From positions 1 through 17,664 of the forward strand of contig JAEWIY010000074.1 of the NCBI GenBank assembly GCA_023386835.1: DNA of 17,664 nt, given 5' to 3'. Below, piece after piece: positions 1 through 7,319 of the stretch; positions within the stretch are counted from its first letter, which is position 1, and each line of letters begins with the position of its first letter. A program made the translations under genes and the position numbers. This DNA is from Verrucomicrobiota bacterium. Lineage in GTDB: Bacteria; Verrucomicrobiota; Verrucomicrobiia; Opitutales; Opitutaceae. Below the pieces are notes generated by a model. The model searched no databases and was not told the DNA's origin. It saw only the letters and a program-made list of their open reading frames with translations.

Positions 1-210
1 TACGCCCACGCCACCATCCTCGGCGGAAACACGGTCATCGGCGCCAACTCGATCATCGGCGCCAACGTCTGGCTGCTGGAATCGATTCCGGCCAACAGCA
101 TCGCCTACTACAAGGGCGAGAACCTCGTCGTCCGCTCGCGCCGCCGGAAGGAACAAGCGATCGAGTGCGGTTCCCCGGACGAGTACCTCAGCTGGGATCC
201 CGGGATCTAG
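1..210 (+). CDS. cysE: Serine O-acetyltransferase, C-terminal end (partial)
   Basis: The reading frame is open from the first base and stops with TAG at 208-210, leaving the last 69 residues. The first ~25 residues (AHATILGGNTVIGANSIIGA, then NVWL) are hexapeptide-repeat turns of a left-handed beta-helix, as in acyl-CoA-dependent acetyltransferases. The following 'ESIPANSIAYYKGENLVV' matches my memory of the C-terminal end of EpsC/CysE-type serine acetyltransferases, which make O-acetylserine for cysteine synthesis in the cytoplasm. The catalytic histidine and start lie outside the window. The final ~20 residues are a charged tail that I do not recognise. Another hexapeptide acyltransferase is the main alternative. 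Confidence 0.72.
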   Translation, partial: YAHATILGGNTVIGANSIIGANVWLLESIPANSIAYYKGENLVVRSRRRKEQAIECGSPDEYLSWDPGI

Positions 211-557
211 GCGAGGCCGGGGTGAAGAGCAGAGGTTAACAACAAGGTCGCCAAGGCCGCGAAGGAAGACCCCTTCGCGCACTTTGCGCCTTTCCAGTTA
301 ATCTCACCCGGCCCGCCTCGCTCGCTCTTCCTTCCGTGTTCTCCGCATTTTCCGTAGGCCCCACTTCATTCGCGCCCATTGGCGTGATTCGCGGGCACCC
401 CATCGCCGTTCTTGGCGACCTTTGCGCCCCTGATGTTAATTCCATCGGGCGCGCCCCATGCGCTCTCCTGTCTCTTCTCTCCTTCTTCTGTGTTCTCCGC
501 GTCTTCCGTGGGCCCTCTCCTCCTGCGCGTCCGTTAGCGTGATTCGCGGGCGCGACT
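211..557. repeat. Non-coding region with imperfect tandem repeat of ~150 bp
   Basis: No credible gene is seen between the acetyltransferase stop and the pyrD stop. A block is present twice. GTGTTCTCCGC followed by a TTCCGT-GGCC tail occurs at 336-360 and 490-514 (about 22 of 25 identical). The 15-mer GCGTGATTCGCGGGC occurs at 382-396 and 537-551. An earlier block containing TTTGCGCC then GTTAAT is at 281-312 and 419-450. Offsets are ~138-155 bp. The 12-mer AAGGTCGCCAAG (245-256) recurs inverted at 411-422. The phrases resemble a family of dispersed 'GTGTTCTCCGCGT / GTGATTCGCGGGC' intergenic repeats that I recall from verrucomicrobial genomes. Short ORFs on either strand here are low-complexity and not convincing. 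Confidence 0.7.
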
Positions 558-1601
558 CTAACGGCGCTGGCGGTCGCTGAGCGCGCGTGCGATCTCGGCC
601 GCGAAGAACGGGCCACGGTAAATCATGCCGGTGTACACCTGGACCAGCGTCGCGCCCGCATCGAGTTTCTCACCGGCGCTCTCGGAGTCGGTGATGCCAC
701 CCACGCCGATGATGGGCAGGCGCCCGTGGGTCGCCCTGGCCACGTAGGAGACGATCTCCGTGGAACGCCGCCGCAGTGGCGCGCCGCTGAGACCGCCGTT
801 TTCGTTGACCGCGCTGAATGGACCCGGCCGGGCCAGCGTCGTATTCGTTGCGATGATACCATCGAGACCGAACTCCTCGATCACGGCGAGCACCGCGTCG
901 ATTTGCGTGAAGCTCAGGTCCGGGGCGATCTTCAGCAGGAGCGGGCGCTTCGCCGCGCCGCGTTCACGGTTGGCCCCGGAGACCGCGCCGAGCAGTTCGC
1001 GCAGCCGCTCCTCGTCCTGAAGCTTGCGCAGGTCCGGCGTGTTCGGGCTGGAAACGTTGAGCACCAGGTAATCTGCGTGGTCGGCCAGCCGTCGAAAACT
1101 CGCGAGGTAGTCCTCCACCGCCTGCTCAAGCGGCGCCACCTTGGATTTGCCGAGGTTGATACCAAGCGGGATCCGGCGCCGACCCGGCGGTGCCTGCCGG
1201 GCGAGCCGCGCCGCGACGGCCTCGGCGCCTTCGTTGTTAAAACCCATCCGGTTGATCACCGCTTCGTGCTGGGGATAACGGAACATGCGCGGCTTCGGGT
1301 TTCCTTCCTGCGCCAGCGCGGTGACCGTGCCGATTTCAACGTGACCAAACCCCAGTGCCGCGGCGGCCGGCCAGGCCGTGGCATTCTTGTCGAAGCCGGC
1401 GGCCAGTCCGATGGCATTGGGGAACGTCAGCCCAAAGGCCTGGATGGGACGAAAACGTGATGTCGGCAGCCGGTGCCGCGACTCCAGCCAGCGGCAGAGC
1501 GGCCCCACCGCCCCAAGGCGCGCCAGCGCCTTGACCGCGCGCTCATGTGCGTGCTCGGCATCGGAACGGAACAACCGTGGCCGCAGGAGCTTTTCGTACA
1601 T
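558..1601 (-). CDS. pyrD: Dihydroorotate dehydrogenase (quinone), class 2
   Basis: This enzyme oxidises dihydroorotate to orotate with FMN and passes electrons to quinone at the inner membrane, the fourth step of UMP synthesis. From the chosen start (MYEKLLRPRLF, aligning with E. coli MYYPFVRKALF) it is 347 residues, near the usual ~336. Visible motifs are the N-terminal helical quinone-site extension (1-50), PNAIGLAAGFDKN (61-73), NRMGFNNEGA (117-126), NVSSPNTPDLR (182-192), KIAPDLS (224-230), ATNTT (251-255) and the FMN phosphate loops IGVGGI and VYTGMIYRGP near 298-331. The catalytic base is Ser (S185), not Cys, which marks class 2. An ATG three codons upstream (1610) is an alternative start; longer forms are not supported. 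No strong ribosome binding site is seen. Confidence 0.95.
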   Translation of the reverse strand: MYEKLLRPRLFRSDAEHAHERAVKALARLGAVGPLCRWLESRHRLPTSRFRPIQAFGLTFPNAIGLAAGFDKNATAWPAAAALGFGHVEIGTVTALAQEGNPKPRMFRYPQHEAVINRMGFNNEGAEAVAARLARQAPPGRRRIPLGINLGKSKVAPLEQAVEDYLASFRRLADHADYLVLNVSSPNTPDLRKLQDEERLRELLGAVSGANRERGAAKRPLLLKIAPDLSFTQIDAVLAVIEEFGLDGIIATNTTLARPGPFSAVNENGGLSGAPLRRRSTEIVSYVARATHGRLPIIGVGGITDSESAGEKLDAGATLVQVYTGMIYRGPFFAAEIARALSDRQRR

Positions 1602-1853
1602 CACGTCCATGCGAGCGACACTGGAACGGCGAAGTCGAAACGCAAGGCGCACCCCGCCCGGACCAATCAAAGTGAACGCCCGGCGGTTTTGCGTGTCTGG
1701 CGCGCTCCGCTCGTCCCGCCGCGCACGTTTTTCCCTCGGAAGTCAGGCGCTTCTCCCCAGCTTTCACCGAAACTACAAGGAAGTCATTTTCGTGGTTTGA
1801 CTCGCGCGAAAACCCACCTTTTTGCTGCGACGACCTCTAGCAATCCGGACAAC

Positions 1854-2639
1854 ATGGCAAAATCCTCCGCAACTCTCGATTGGTGCATCGTAAGACTCGG
1901 CGATGACCACAACTGGTGGGTCGACGAAGTCAGCGACCCGGTGCGGTGGGACGTCGACGGTCTCAGCCTCGTGGACCCGCGCCAGGTGGCGCACCTGATC
2001 GAGTTGGTGGAGCCGCTGCGCGACTACGGTTTTGACCAGGACGTGATGGACCTGGCTTTCCTGCCCTTCCGAATCGAAAAGGATCTCGGCAACGGCCGCG
2101 TGCGGCTGAAGCGCGTGAAGGAGTCCCTGTTCGAAACGGAGGAAAAGCTTTTCGCGCTGCCGGACATCGTCGACGAGGAGAACGGCCCGTACGCCGACCT
2201 GCTCGATCATCTGACCCGCTGCCGCGTCAAGATGCTCAACGACCTGTTCGACTTCGAATCGAAGCTGACGGTCGACGAGGTCGAGGACGAGATCCGCGAG
2301 GAGCAGAACGCCAGCTTCATCGAGGGCAAGGCGGTCCATTGCTTCGCGGAGCTCACCGACATTCTGGAATACGTGCCCGCCGGATGGGAGGGCGAAGAGG
2401 ACGAAGAAGCTGCCTCGGACGAAGACATCGACGAGGACGAACTCCCCGAGATCGACGAAGCGGATGAGGAAGCCCTCAAGGGCGACGCCTCCCTCAAATG
2501 GGACGAAGACGAGGAGTCCGAGGAAGAAGGTGAAGGCGACTCCGACGACGAGGACGAAGACGAGGACGGCGATGACGAGGAAGAAGAGGAAGACGAGGAC
2601 GAGGACGAATCGCCCCGCCGCGGCTCCCGTCGCCGCTAA
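1854..2639 (+). CDS. Conserved-looking protein with extreme acidic C-terminal tail
   Basis: The protein has 261 residues and I do not recognise its family. Residues 1-~175 look like a folded, Trp-containing domain (LDWCIVRLGDDHNWWVDEV near the N-terminus, then helical charged segments). From ~179 to ~252 the chain is about 70% Asp/Glu, with runs such as EDEDEDGDDEEEEEDEDEDE, and it ends in a basic cap (SPRRGSRRR). There is no signal peptide or membrane helix, so it is probably cytoplasmic. Acidic tails of this kind occur in nucleic-acid mimics, histone-like chaperones and the RNA-polymerase delta subunit, but no homology to these is visible. The frame is open upstream to 1473, but that part lies antisense to pyrD. 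ATG 1854 starts the ordered sequence. The gene ends at a clear terminator and is probably monocistronic. Confidence 0.8.
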   Translation: MAKSSATLDWCIVRLGDDHNWWVDEVSDPVRWDVDGLSLVDPRQVAHLIELVEPLRDYGFDQDVMDLAFLPFRIEKDLGNGRVRLKRVKESLFETEEKLFALPDIVDEENGPYADLLDHLTRCRVKMLNDLFDFESKLTVDEVEDEIREEQNASFIEGKAVHCFAELTDILEYVPAGWEGEEDEEAASDEDIDEDELPEIDEADEEALKGDASLKWDEDEESEEEGEGDSDDEDEDEDGDDEEEEEDEDEDESPRRGSRRR

Positions 2640-2683
2640 CGCTTCGCTCAGCGCGCGCCGCTAAACGCTCAAAGCTTACTCTG

Positions 2684-2722
2684 AAAAGGCCGTCGCGAAT
2701 CCGCGGCGGCCTTTTTGTTTTT
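2684..2722 (+). terminator. Rho-independent terminator, possibly bidirectional
   Basis: A 14-bp stem (2684-2697 with 2702-2715, one G-T wobble) closes on the loop AATC and is followed by TTTTTGTTTTT. The left arm begins with AAAA, so the minus strand also reads a hairpin ending in TTTT. It lies 45 bases after the acidic-tail gene and 22 bases beyond the hemB stop, and so could serve both convergent genes. Confidence 0.9.
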
Positions 2723-2743
2723 GTCGTTCTGGAAGGCGGCAGT

Positions 2744-3757
2744 TCAGCCGCGCAGGACCTTCGCCATTTCCTTGGCGAAGTAGGTCAGGATCAGGTCCGC
2801 GCCCGCGCGTTTGATCGCGAGCAGCGACTCGTGCCGGGTCCGGGCCAGATCGAGCCAGCCCAGTCGGGCGGCGGCCTGGATCTGGGAGTACTCACCAGAA
2901 ACCTGATACGCGGCGACCGGCTTCTTCACGGCTTCGCGGACGTCACGAATGATGTCCAGGTAAGCCCCAGCCGGTTTCACCATCACCATGTCGGCGCCTT
3001 CCGCCACGTCGAGTTGGACCTCTTCAATCGCCTCGCGCCGGTTCGCGGGATTCATCTGGTAAGTGGCTTTGCTCAACAGCCGGGTACCGGCTGCCTTCGC
3101 GCTCCCCACAGCATCACGGAACGGACCGTAGAAGGCGGAGTTGTACTTCACCGAATACGCCAGAATGCCCGTGCCGCTGTAGCCGGCCGCATCCAGCGCC
3201 CGCCGAATCGCGCCGACCCGGCCATCCATCATGTCGGACGGCGCCACCAGATCGACGCCGGCCTCCGCCTGCAACACCGCCATGCGGCTGAGGATGTCCA
3301 CCGTGCGGTCGTTATCGACGTCATCCCCCGCCGGCGTGAGCACGCCGTCGTGGCCGTGCGTCGTATACGGGTCGAGAGCGACATCGGTCACGACCACCAT
3401 CTCCGGCAGCGCTTCCTTCAAGGCTCGGACCGCCCGCAACACGAGACCTTCCCGATCGAGCGCGCAGGAGCCCACGTCATCCTTGAGCCGGCTCTCCAGT
3501 TTGGGAAACAGCGCCACCGCGGGCACGCCCAGGGCGGCGAGTTCGCGGCATTCGTTCACGAGATCCGGGATGCTGTAGCGGAAGACGCCCGGCATTGAGC
3601 TGATCTCCTGCGGCGGCTCCGAGCCTTCGACGACGAAGAGCGGCGCGATGAAGTCCGCGGGTTGCAGCACCGTTTCCGAAACCATCTGGCGCAAGCCGGG
3701 TGAACGGCGGAGCCGGCGCGGGCGTTGAATCAGGTCGAGACAAGACGCTTCAGACAT
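2744..3757 (-). CDS. hemB: Delta-aminolevulinic acid dehydratase (porphobilinogen synthase)
   Basis: Condenses two 5-aminolevulinate molecules into porphobilinogen, the first common pyrrole of haem and other tetrapyrroles; cytoplasmic, normally octameric. It is 337 residues, the usual length. The two Schiff-base lysines are present in SVKYNSAFYGPFR (K204) and MVMVKPAGAYLDI (K261). Other family marks are the RRLRRSPGLRQMV start, MPGVFRYS (55-62), APSDMMDGRV (172-181) and YQVSGEY (284-290). The metal site reads DVALDPYTTHGHDG (125-138): the three cysteines of zinc enzymes are replaced by A127, D129 and D137, as in magnesium-type enzymes. The ATG at 3757 starts a normal family N-terminus. It is divergent from cysS across 136 bp. 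The di-haem protein near the right end is a consumer of this pathway, with no evidence of co-regulation. Confidence 0.96.
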   Translation of the reverse strand: MSEASCLDLIQRPRRLRRSPGLRQMVSETVLQPADFIAPLFVVEGSEPPQEISSMPGVFRYSIPDLVNECRELAALGVPAVALFPKLESRLKDDVGSCALDREGLVLRAVRALKEALPEMVVVTDVALDPYTTHGHDGVLTPAGDDVDNDRTVDILSRMAVLQAEAGVDLVAPSDMMDGRVGAIRRALDAAGYSGTGILAYSVKYNSAFYGPFRDAVGSAKAAGTRLLSKATYQMNPANRREAIEEVQLDVAEGADMVMVKPAGAYLDIIRDVREAVKKPVAAYQVSGEYSQIQAAARLGWLDLARTRHESLLAIKRAGADLILTYFAKEMAKVLRG

Positions 3758-3893
3758 GGCAAAGACGGCAGCCTAACCCTCGCGTCTGCGTTCGCCATCC
3801 CAAACCCGGGCGCCCAATGAACACCCAGGCGGCGCGTGAAGAAAAACAACCTTTCCGCTGGCCCTGAAAACCTGCTAGCGAACCCTTTCCTGC

Positions 3894-5264
3894 ATGGCCC
3901 TGAAGCTTTTCGATTCGCTCGCTCGCGAAACCCGGGAGTTGCGACCGGCTCAACCGGACGGTGTGTTCCGCTTCTATAATTGCGGTCCCACGGTTTACGC
4001 GCCCGCGCACATCGGAAACTTCCGGACGTTCGTGGTGAACGACCTGATCCGGCGGCTGCTCGAACTGGAGTTCGGCCCGGACAAGGTGCGGCACGTGCGC
4101 AACCTGACCGACGTCGACGACAAGACGATCCGCCGCGCGCGCGAGGAAGGGCGTCCACTCGGCGACGTCACGCGGCAGTGGACGGAGAAGTTTCACGCGG
4201 ACTGTGCGGCGCTCAACTGCCTGCCGCCGCACGAGGAACCACGCGCGACCGATCCGCGTTTCATGCGCGAGCAGGTCGACATGATCGAGGTCTTGCTGCG
4301 CAAAGGGAACGCATACCGCGCGCACGATGGCTCGGTCTACTTCAAGGTCGCCTCATTTTCCGGGTACGGCGCGCTCTCGCGGGTGAAGGAGCGCGAGTTG
4401 AAGATCGGCGCGACGGTCGCGGCCGACGCCGACGAGAAGGAGGACTTGACGGATTTCGCGCTGTGGAAGGCGCACAAGCCCGAGGATGGCGACGTGCAGT
4501 GGCCGGGACCTGAGGGCGCCGCCGCGGGCCGACCGGGCTGGCACATTGAGTGTAGCGCGATGAGCCGGGCGTTGCTCGGGCCGACGATCGACCTGCACAC
4601 CGGTGGCGTGGATCTGCTCTTCCCGCATCACGAGAACGAGATTGCCCAGAGTGAGTGCTGTAATGGCGCGACGTTCTCCCGCCACTGGTATCACAGCGAG
4701 CACCTGCTGGTGGACGGCAAGAAGATGAGCAAGAGCCTCGGCAATCTCTACACGCTCGACGATCTGAAGGCGAAGGGGTTCTCGCCGATGGCGCTGCGTT
4801 ACGCATTGCTCGCCGGACATCCGCGGAAGCAGCTCAACTTTACGCTCGATTCGCTGCACGCCGCGGAGAAGGTGCTGAATACGCTCCGGCATTTTCGCGC
4901 CCAGCTCACCTCGTCGCCTGGTTCCGAGGCTGTGTTCGAACCGGTTTTTCAGGCGCTGCACGACGATCTGAATACACCGGCTGCGCTGGGGGCGCTGTTC
5001 ACGGTGGTGAATCGCGGCCCGTCCGGCATCGACGTGGCGGCGTTTGAGCGGGTGCTCTTTGCCCTCGGGCTCGATCTGCAGGCGCCCGCCGCACCGGCGG
5101 TGGAAGTTCCGGCTGAGGTGGTGGCGCTGGCGGAGAAACGCTGGGCCGCCAAGCAAGCGAAGGATTGGAAGACGGCTGACGCTCTGCGCGGCGAAATCAC
5201 CGCCGCCGGCTGGCAGATGCTGGACCGCAAGGACGGTTACGACGTCAAACGGCTGAAAGGCTGA
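3894..5264 (+). CDS. cysS: Cysteinyl-tRNA synthetase
   Basis: Class I synthetase charging tRNA-Cys in the cytoplasm; 456 residues, close to the ~460 norm. The HIGH motif appears as PAHIGN (38-42) and the KMSKS loop as KKMSKSLGN (276-284). The zinc ligands that select cysteine are C30 (NCGPTVY), C220 (GWHIECSAM), H245 and E249 (PHHENEI), with the same spacing as the E. coli enzyme. The C-terminal part carries the anticodon-binding helices, ending in the family's typical 'WQMLDRKDGYDVKR'. ATG 3894 fits the family N-terminus (MALKLFDSL); I see no clear ribosome binding site. thrS follows on the same strand after 101 bp. That gap holds no recognisable T-box or terminator, so co-transcription is possible. 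Confidence 0.97.
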   Translation: MALKLFDSLARETRELRPAQPDGVFRFYNCGPTVYAPAHIGNFRTFVVNDLIRRLLELEFGPDKVRHVRNLTDVDDKTIRRAREEGRPLGDVTRQWTEKFHADCAALNCLPPHEEPRATDPRFMREQVDMIEVLLRKGNAYRAHDGSVYFKVASFSGYGALSRVKERELKIGATVAADADEKEDLTDFALWKAHKPEDGDVQWPGPEGAAAGRPGWHIECSAMSRALLGPTIDLHTGGVDLLFPHHENEIAQSECCNGATFSRHWYHSEHLLVDGKKMSKSLGNLYTLDDLKAKGFSPMALRYALLAGHPRKQLNFTLDSLHAAEKVLNTLRHFRAQLTSSPGSEAVFEPVFQALHDDLNTPAALGALFTVVNRGPSGIDVAAFERVLFALGLDLQAPAAPAVEVPAEVVALAEKRWAAKQAKDWKTADALRGEITAAGWQMLDRKDGYDVKRLKG

Positions 5265-5365
5265 CCCCGCGCTGGTCTGCACCGGCGCGTTGACACGGCT
5301 GCGGTTTCCCGGCGCTCTGGCCGTTCGGCCCTGCATTCGTAGGCAGGACCGCAACCCACGCTGCC

Positions 5366-7285
5366 ATGGCCATGACTCCGCTCGAAGAACTCCGGCACTC
5401 GTGTTCGCACGTGCTGGCCACCGCGATTCTTCGCCTTTTTCCCGAGGCGAAACTCGATATCGGACCGCCCACCGAGACGGGCTTCTATTACGATATCGAT
5501 CTGGATCACAAACTGACGACCGAGGATCTCGCCCGAATCGAGGCCGAGATGAAGAAGGTCATCGATGAGAACCAAAGCTTTCAGCGCCGCGAAGTGCCGC
5601 GCGAGGAGGCGGTTGAGATCATCAAGCGCATCGGCCAGGAGAAGTACAAACTGGGCCGCCTCGCGGACATCCCGGAAGGCGAAGCGATCTCGTTCTACCA
5701 GAACGGCGAGTTCATCGACCTCTGTGCCGGCACGCACGTCCGGTACACGAAACAGATCAAGGCGTTCAAACTGCTCTCGATCGCCGGCGCGTACCATCGC
5801 GGCGACGAGAAGAACAAGCAGTTGCAGCGCATTTACGGCACGGCTTTCCCGACGAAGGATGAACTCGCGCAGTACCTCGAGCGGCAGGAGCAGGCGAAGC
5901 TGCGCGACCATCGCAAGCTCGGCAAGGACCTCAAACTGTTCGTCATCGATGAGGACGTCGGCCAGGGGTTAATCCTCTGGACGCCCAACGGCGCTGTCAT
6001 TCGTCAGGAACTACAGACCTTCATCGCGGAGGAGCTGCGGAAGCAGGGGTACCATCAGGTCTTCACGCCGCACATCGGCAAACTCGCGCTCTACAAGACG
6101 TCTGGGCACTTCCCGTACTACAAGGAGTCGCAGTTCACCGCCTTCGCCGAACCGGAGGAACTGCAGCGCATGGCGGACGAAGGTTGCTCCTGCGCTGAAC
6201 TGACGACGCGCCTCGAAGGCGTCTCGGCGGCTTTTGCGGAGGAGATCAACCGTCGCACTGGTCGTCAGACGATCACCGCGGATCGGGTGCTCGACGCAGA
6301 GCGGTTGCTCGACGGCTTCATGCTGAAGCCGATGAACTGCCCGCATCACATCAAGATCTACGCGTCGCAGCCGCACAGCTACCGCGACCTGCCGCTGCGC
6401 CTCGCGGAATTCGGCACCGTTTACCGCTGGGAGCAATCCGGCGAACTCAACGGCATGACCCGCGTGCGCGGCTTCACGCAGGATGACGCGCATCTTTTCT
6501 GCACCGAGGAGCAGGTGGCGCAGGAAGTCCTGGGTTGCCTCGAACTGGTAAAGATCGTTCTGACCACGCTCGGCATGAGCGACTATCGAGTCCGCGTCGG
6601 CCTGCGTGACCCGAATTCGGACAAGTACACCGGCACGCCGGAAGTGTGGGACAAGGCCGAGGCGGCCTGTCGTGAGGCGGCGAAGACGCTCGGCGTGCCT
6701 TTCACCGAGGAGCCCGGCGAGGCGGCGTTCTATGGCCCGAAGATCGACTTCGTGATCAAGGACGTGATTGGTCGCGAGTGGCAGCTCGGCACGGTGCAGG
6801 TCGACTACAACCTGCCGGTGCGTTTCGACCTCACGTACATCGGCGCTGACAACCAGCCGCACCGACCGGTGATGATCCACCGCGCTCCGTTCGGCTCGAT
6901 GGAGCGGTTCTGCGGTGTGTTGATTGAGCACTTCGCCGGCGACTTCCCGGTCTGGCTGGCGCCCGAACAGGTGCGGCTCGTGCCGATCAGCGAGAAGGTG
7001 CTCGACTATGGTCGCGACCTGCTCGGGCAGTTGAAGGCGGCCGGCGTGCGCGCGACCCTCGACGAACATTCGGACAAACTCGGGGCGAAGATCCGCCGCG
7101 CTGAACTTGAGAAGGTACCCTACACCCTCGTGCTCGGCGCGAAGGAAGCCGAGGCCCGCGCCGTCAGCGTGCGCTCCCGCGCGCGCGGCGACGAAGGCGT
7201 GCATCCATTTGGTGAATACCTCGATCGGCTGAAGCGGGAGATCGCCACGCGCGCCTTGCCGCAGAAGCTCGAAAAGAAGAGCTAG
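5366..7285 (+). CDS. thrS: Threonyl-tRNA synthetase lacking the N-terminal TGS domain
   Basis: Class II synthetase charging tRNA-Thr, with editing of mis-acylated seryl-tRNA; 639 residues. The protein begins directly in the editing domain: HSCSH (H11, H15) and DLCAGTH (C120, H124) are its catalytic residues. The usual ~60-residue TGS domain is absent, and an in-frame stop at 5291-5293 excludes an upstream extension. The catalytic core has the zinc ligands C325 (KPMNCPHH), H376 (QDDAHLF) and H505 (MIHRAPFGS), motif 2 around TRVRGFTQDD and motif 3 around HRAPFGSMERF. Between motifs (about residues 258-316) there is an insertion of ~55-60 residues containing CSC. The anticodon-binding domain follows from ~530. 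The lost TGS and the insertion roughly cancel, giving a normal total length. Confidence 0.96.
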   Translation: MAMTPLEELRHSCSHVLATAILRLFPEAKLDIGPPTETGFYYDIDLDHKLTTEDLARIEAEMKKVIDENQSFQRREVPREEAVEIIKRIGQEKYKLGRLADIPEGEAISFYQNGEFIDLCAGTHVRYTKQIKAFKLLSIAGAYHRGDEKNKQLQRIYGTAFPTKDELAQYLERQEQAKLRDHRKLGKDLKLFVIDEDVGQGLILWTPNGAVIRQELQTFIAEELRKQGYHQVFTPHIGKLALYKTSGHFPYYKESQFTAFAEPEELQRMADEGCSCAELTTRLEGVSAAFAEEINRRTGRQTITADRVLDAERLLDGFMLKPMNCPHHIKIYASQPHSYRDLPLRLAEFGTVYRWEQSGELNGMTRVRGFTQDDAHLFCTEEQVAQEVLGCLELVKIVLTTLGMSDYRVRVGLRDPNSDKYTGTPEVWDKAEAACREAAKTLGVPFTEEPGEAAFYGPKIDFVIKDVIGREWQLGTVQVDYNLPVRFDLTYIGADNQPHRPVMIHRAPFGSMERFCGVLIEHFAGDFPVWLAPEQVRLVPISEKVLDYGRDLLGQLKAAGVRATLDEHSDKLGAKIRRAELEKVPYTLVLGAKEAEARAVSVRSRARGDEGVHPFGEYLDRLKREIATRALPQKLEKKS

Positions 7286-7295
7286 CGTAGTTGGC

Positions 7296-7319
7296 GCGGC
7301 GGGCGGTCAGGCCCGCCGC
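7296..7319. other. Perfect hairpin between thrS and the four-helix-bundle gene
   Basis: GCGGCGGGC (7296-7304) and GCCCGCCGC (7311-7319) are perfect complements around a 6-base loop, starting 11 bases after the thrS stop. There is no T-run on either side, so it is not a classical intrinsic terminator. It overlaps the stop codon and last codons of the convergent gene. It may block 3' exonucleases or aid factor-dependent termination. Confidence 0.4.

Noticed and set aside
1797..1825. TTGACT as -35 of the acidic-tail gene promoter
   Set aside because: No acceptable -10 at 16-18 bp; not reported as a feature.
1473..1853. Upstream extension of the acidic-tail protein
   Set aside because: Overlaps pyrD on the other strand and has random-looking, Arg/Pro-rich sequence; ATG 1854 begins the ordered part.
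5290..5318. TTGACA (5290-5295) as a sigma-70 promoter for thrS
   Set aside because: A good -35 hexamer, but the 17-bp spaced -10 is CGCTCT and no TATAAT-like sequence is nearby.
5265..5365. T-box or other leader between cysS and thrS
   Set aside because: The 101-bp gap is too short and has neither a T-box consensus nor a terminator hairpin with T-run.
6011..7204. Minus-strand frame of ~400 codons opposite thrS
   Set aside because: Same GC-driven shadow effect; the thrS frame carries all catalytic residues.
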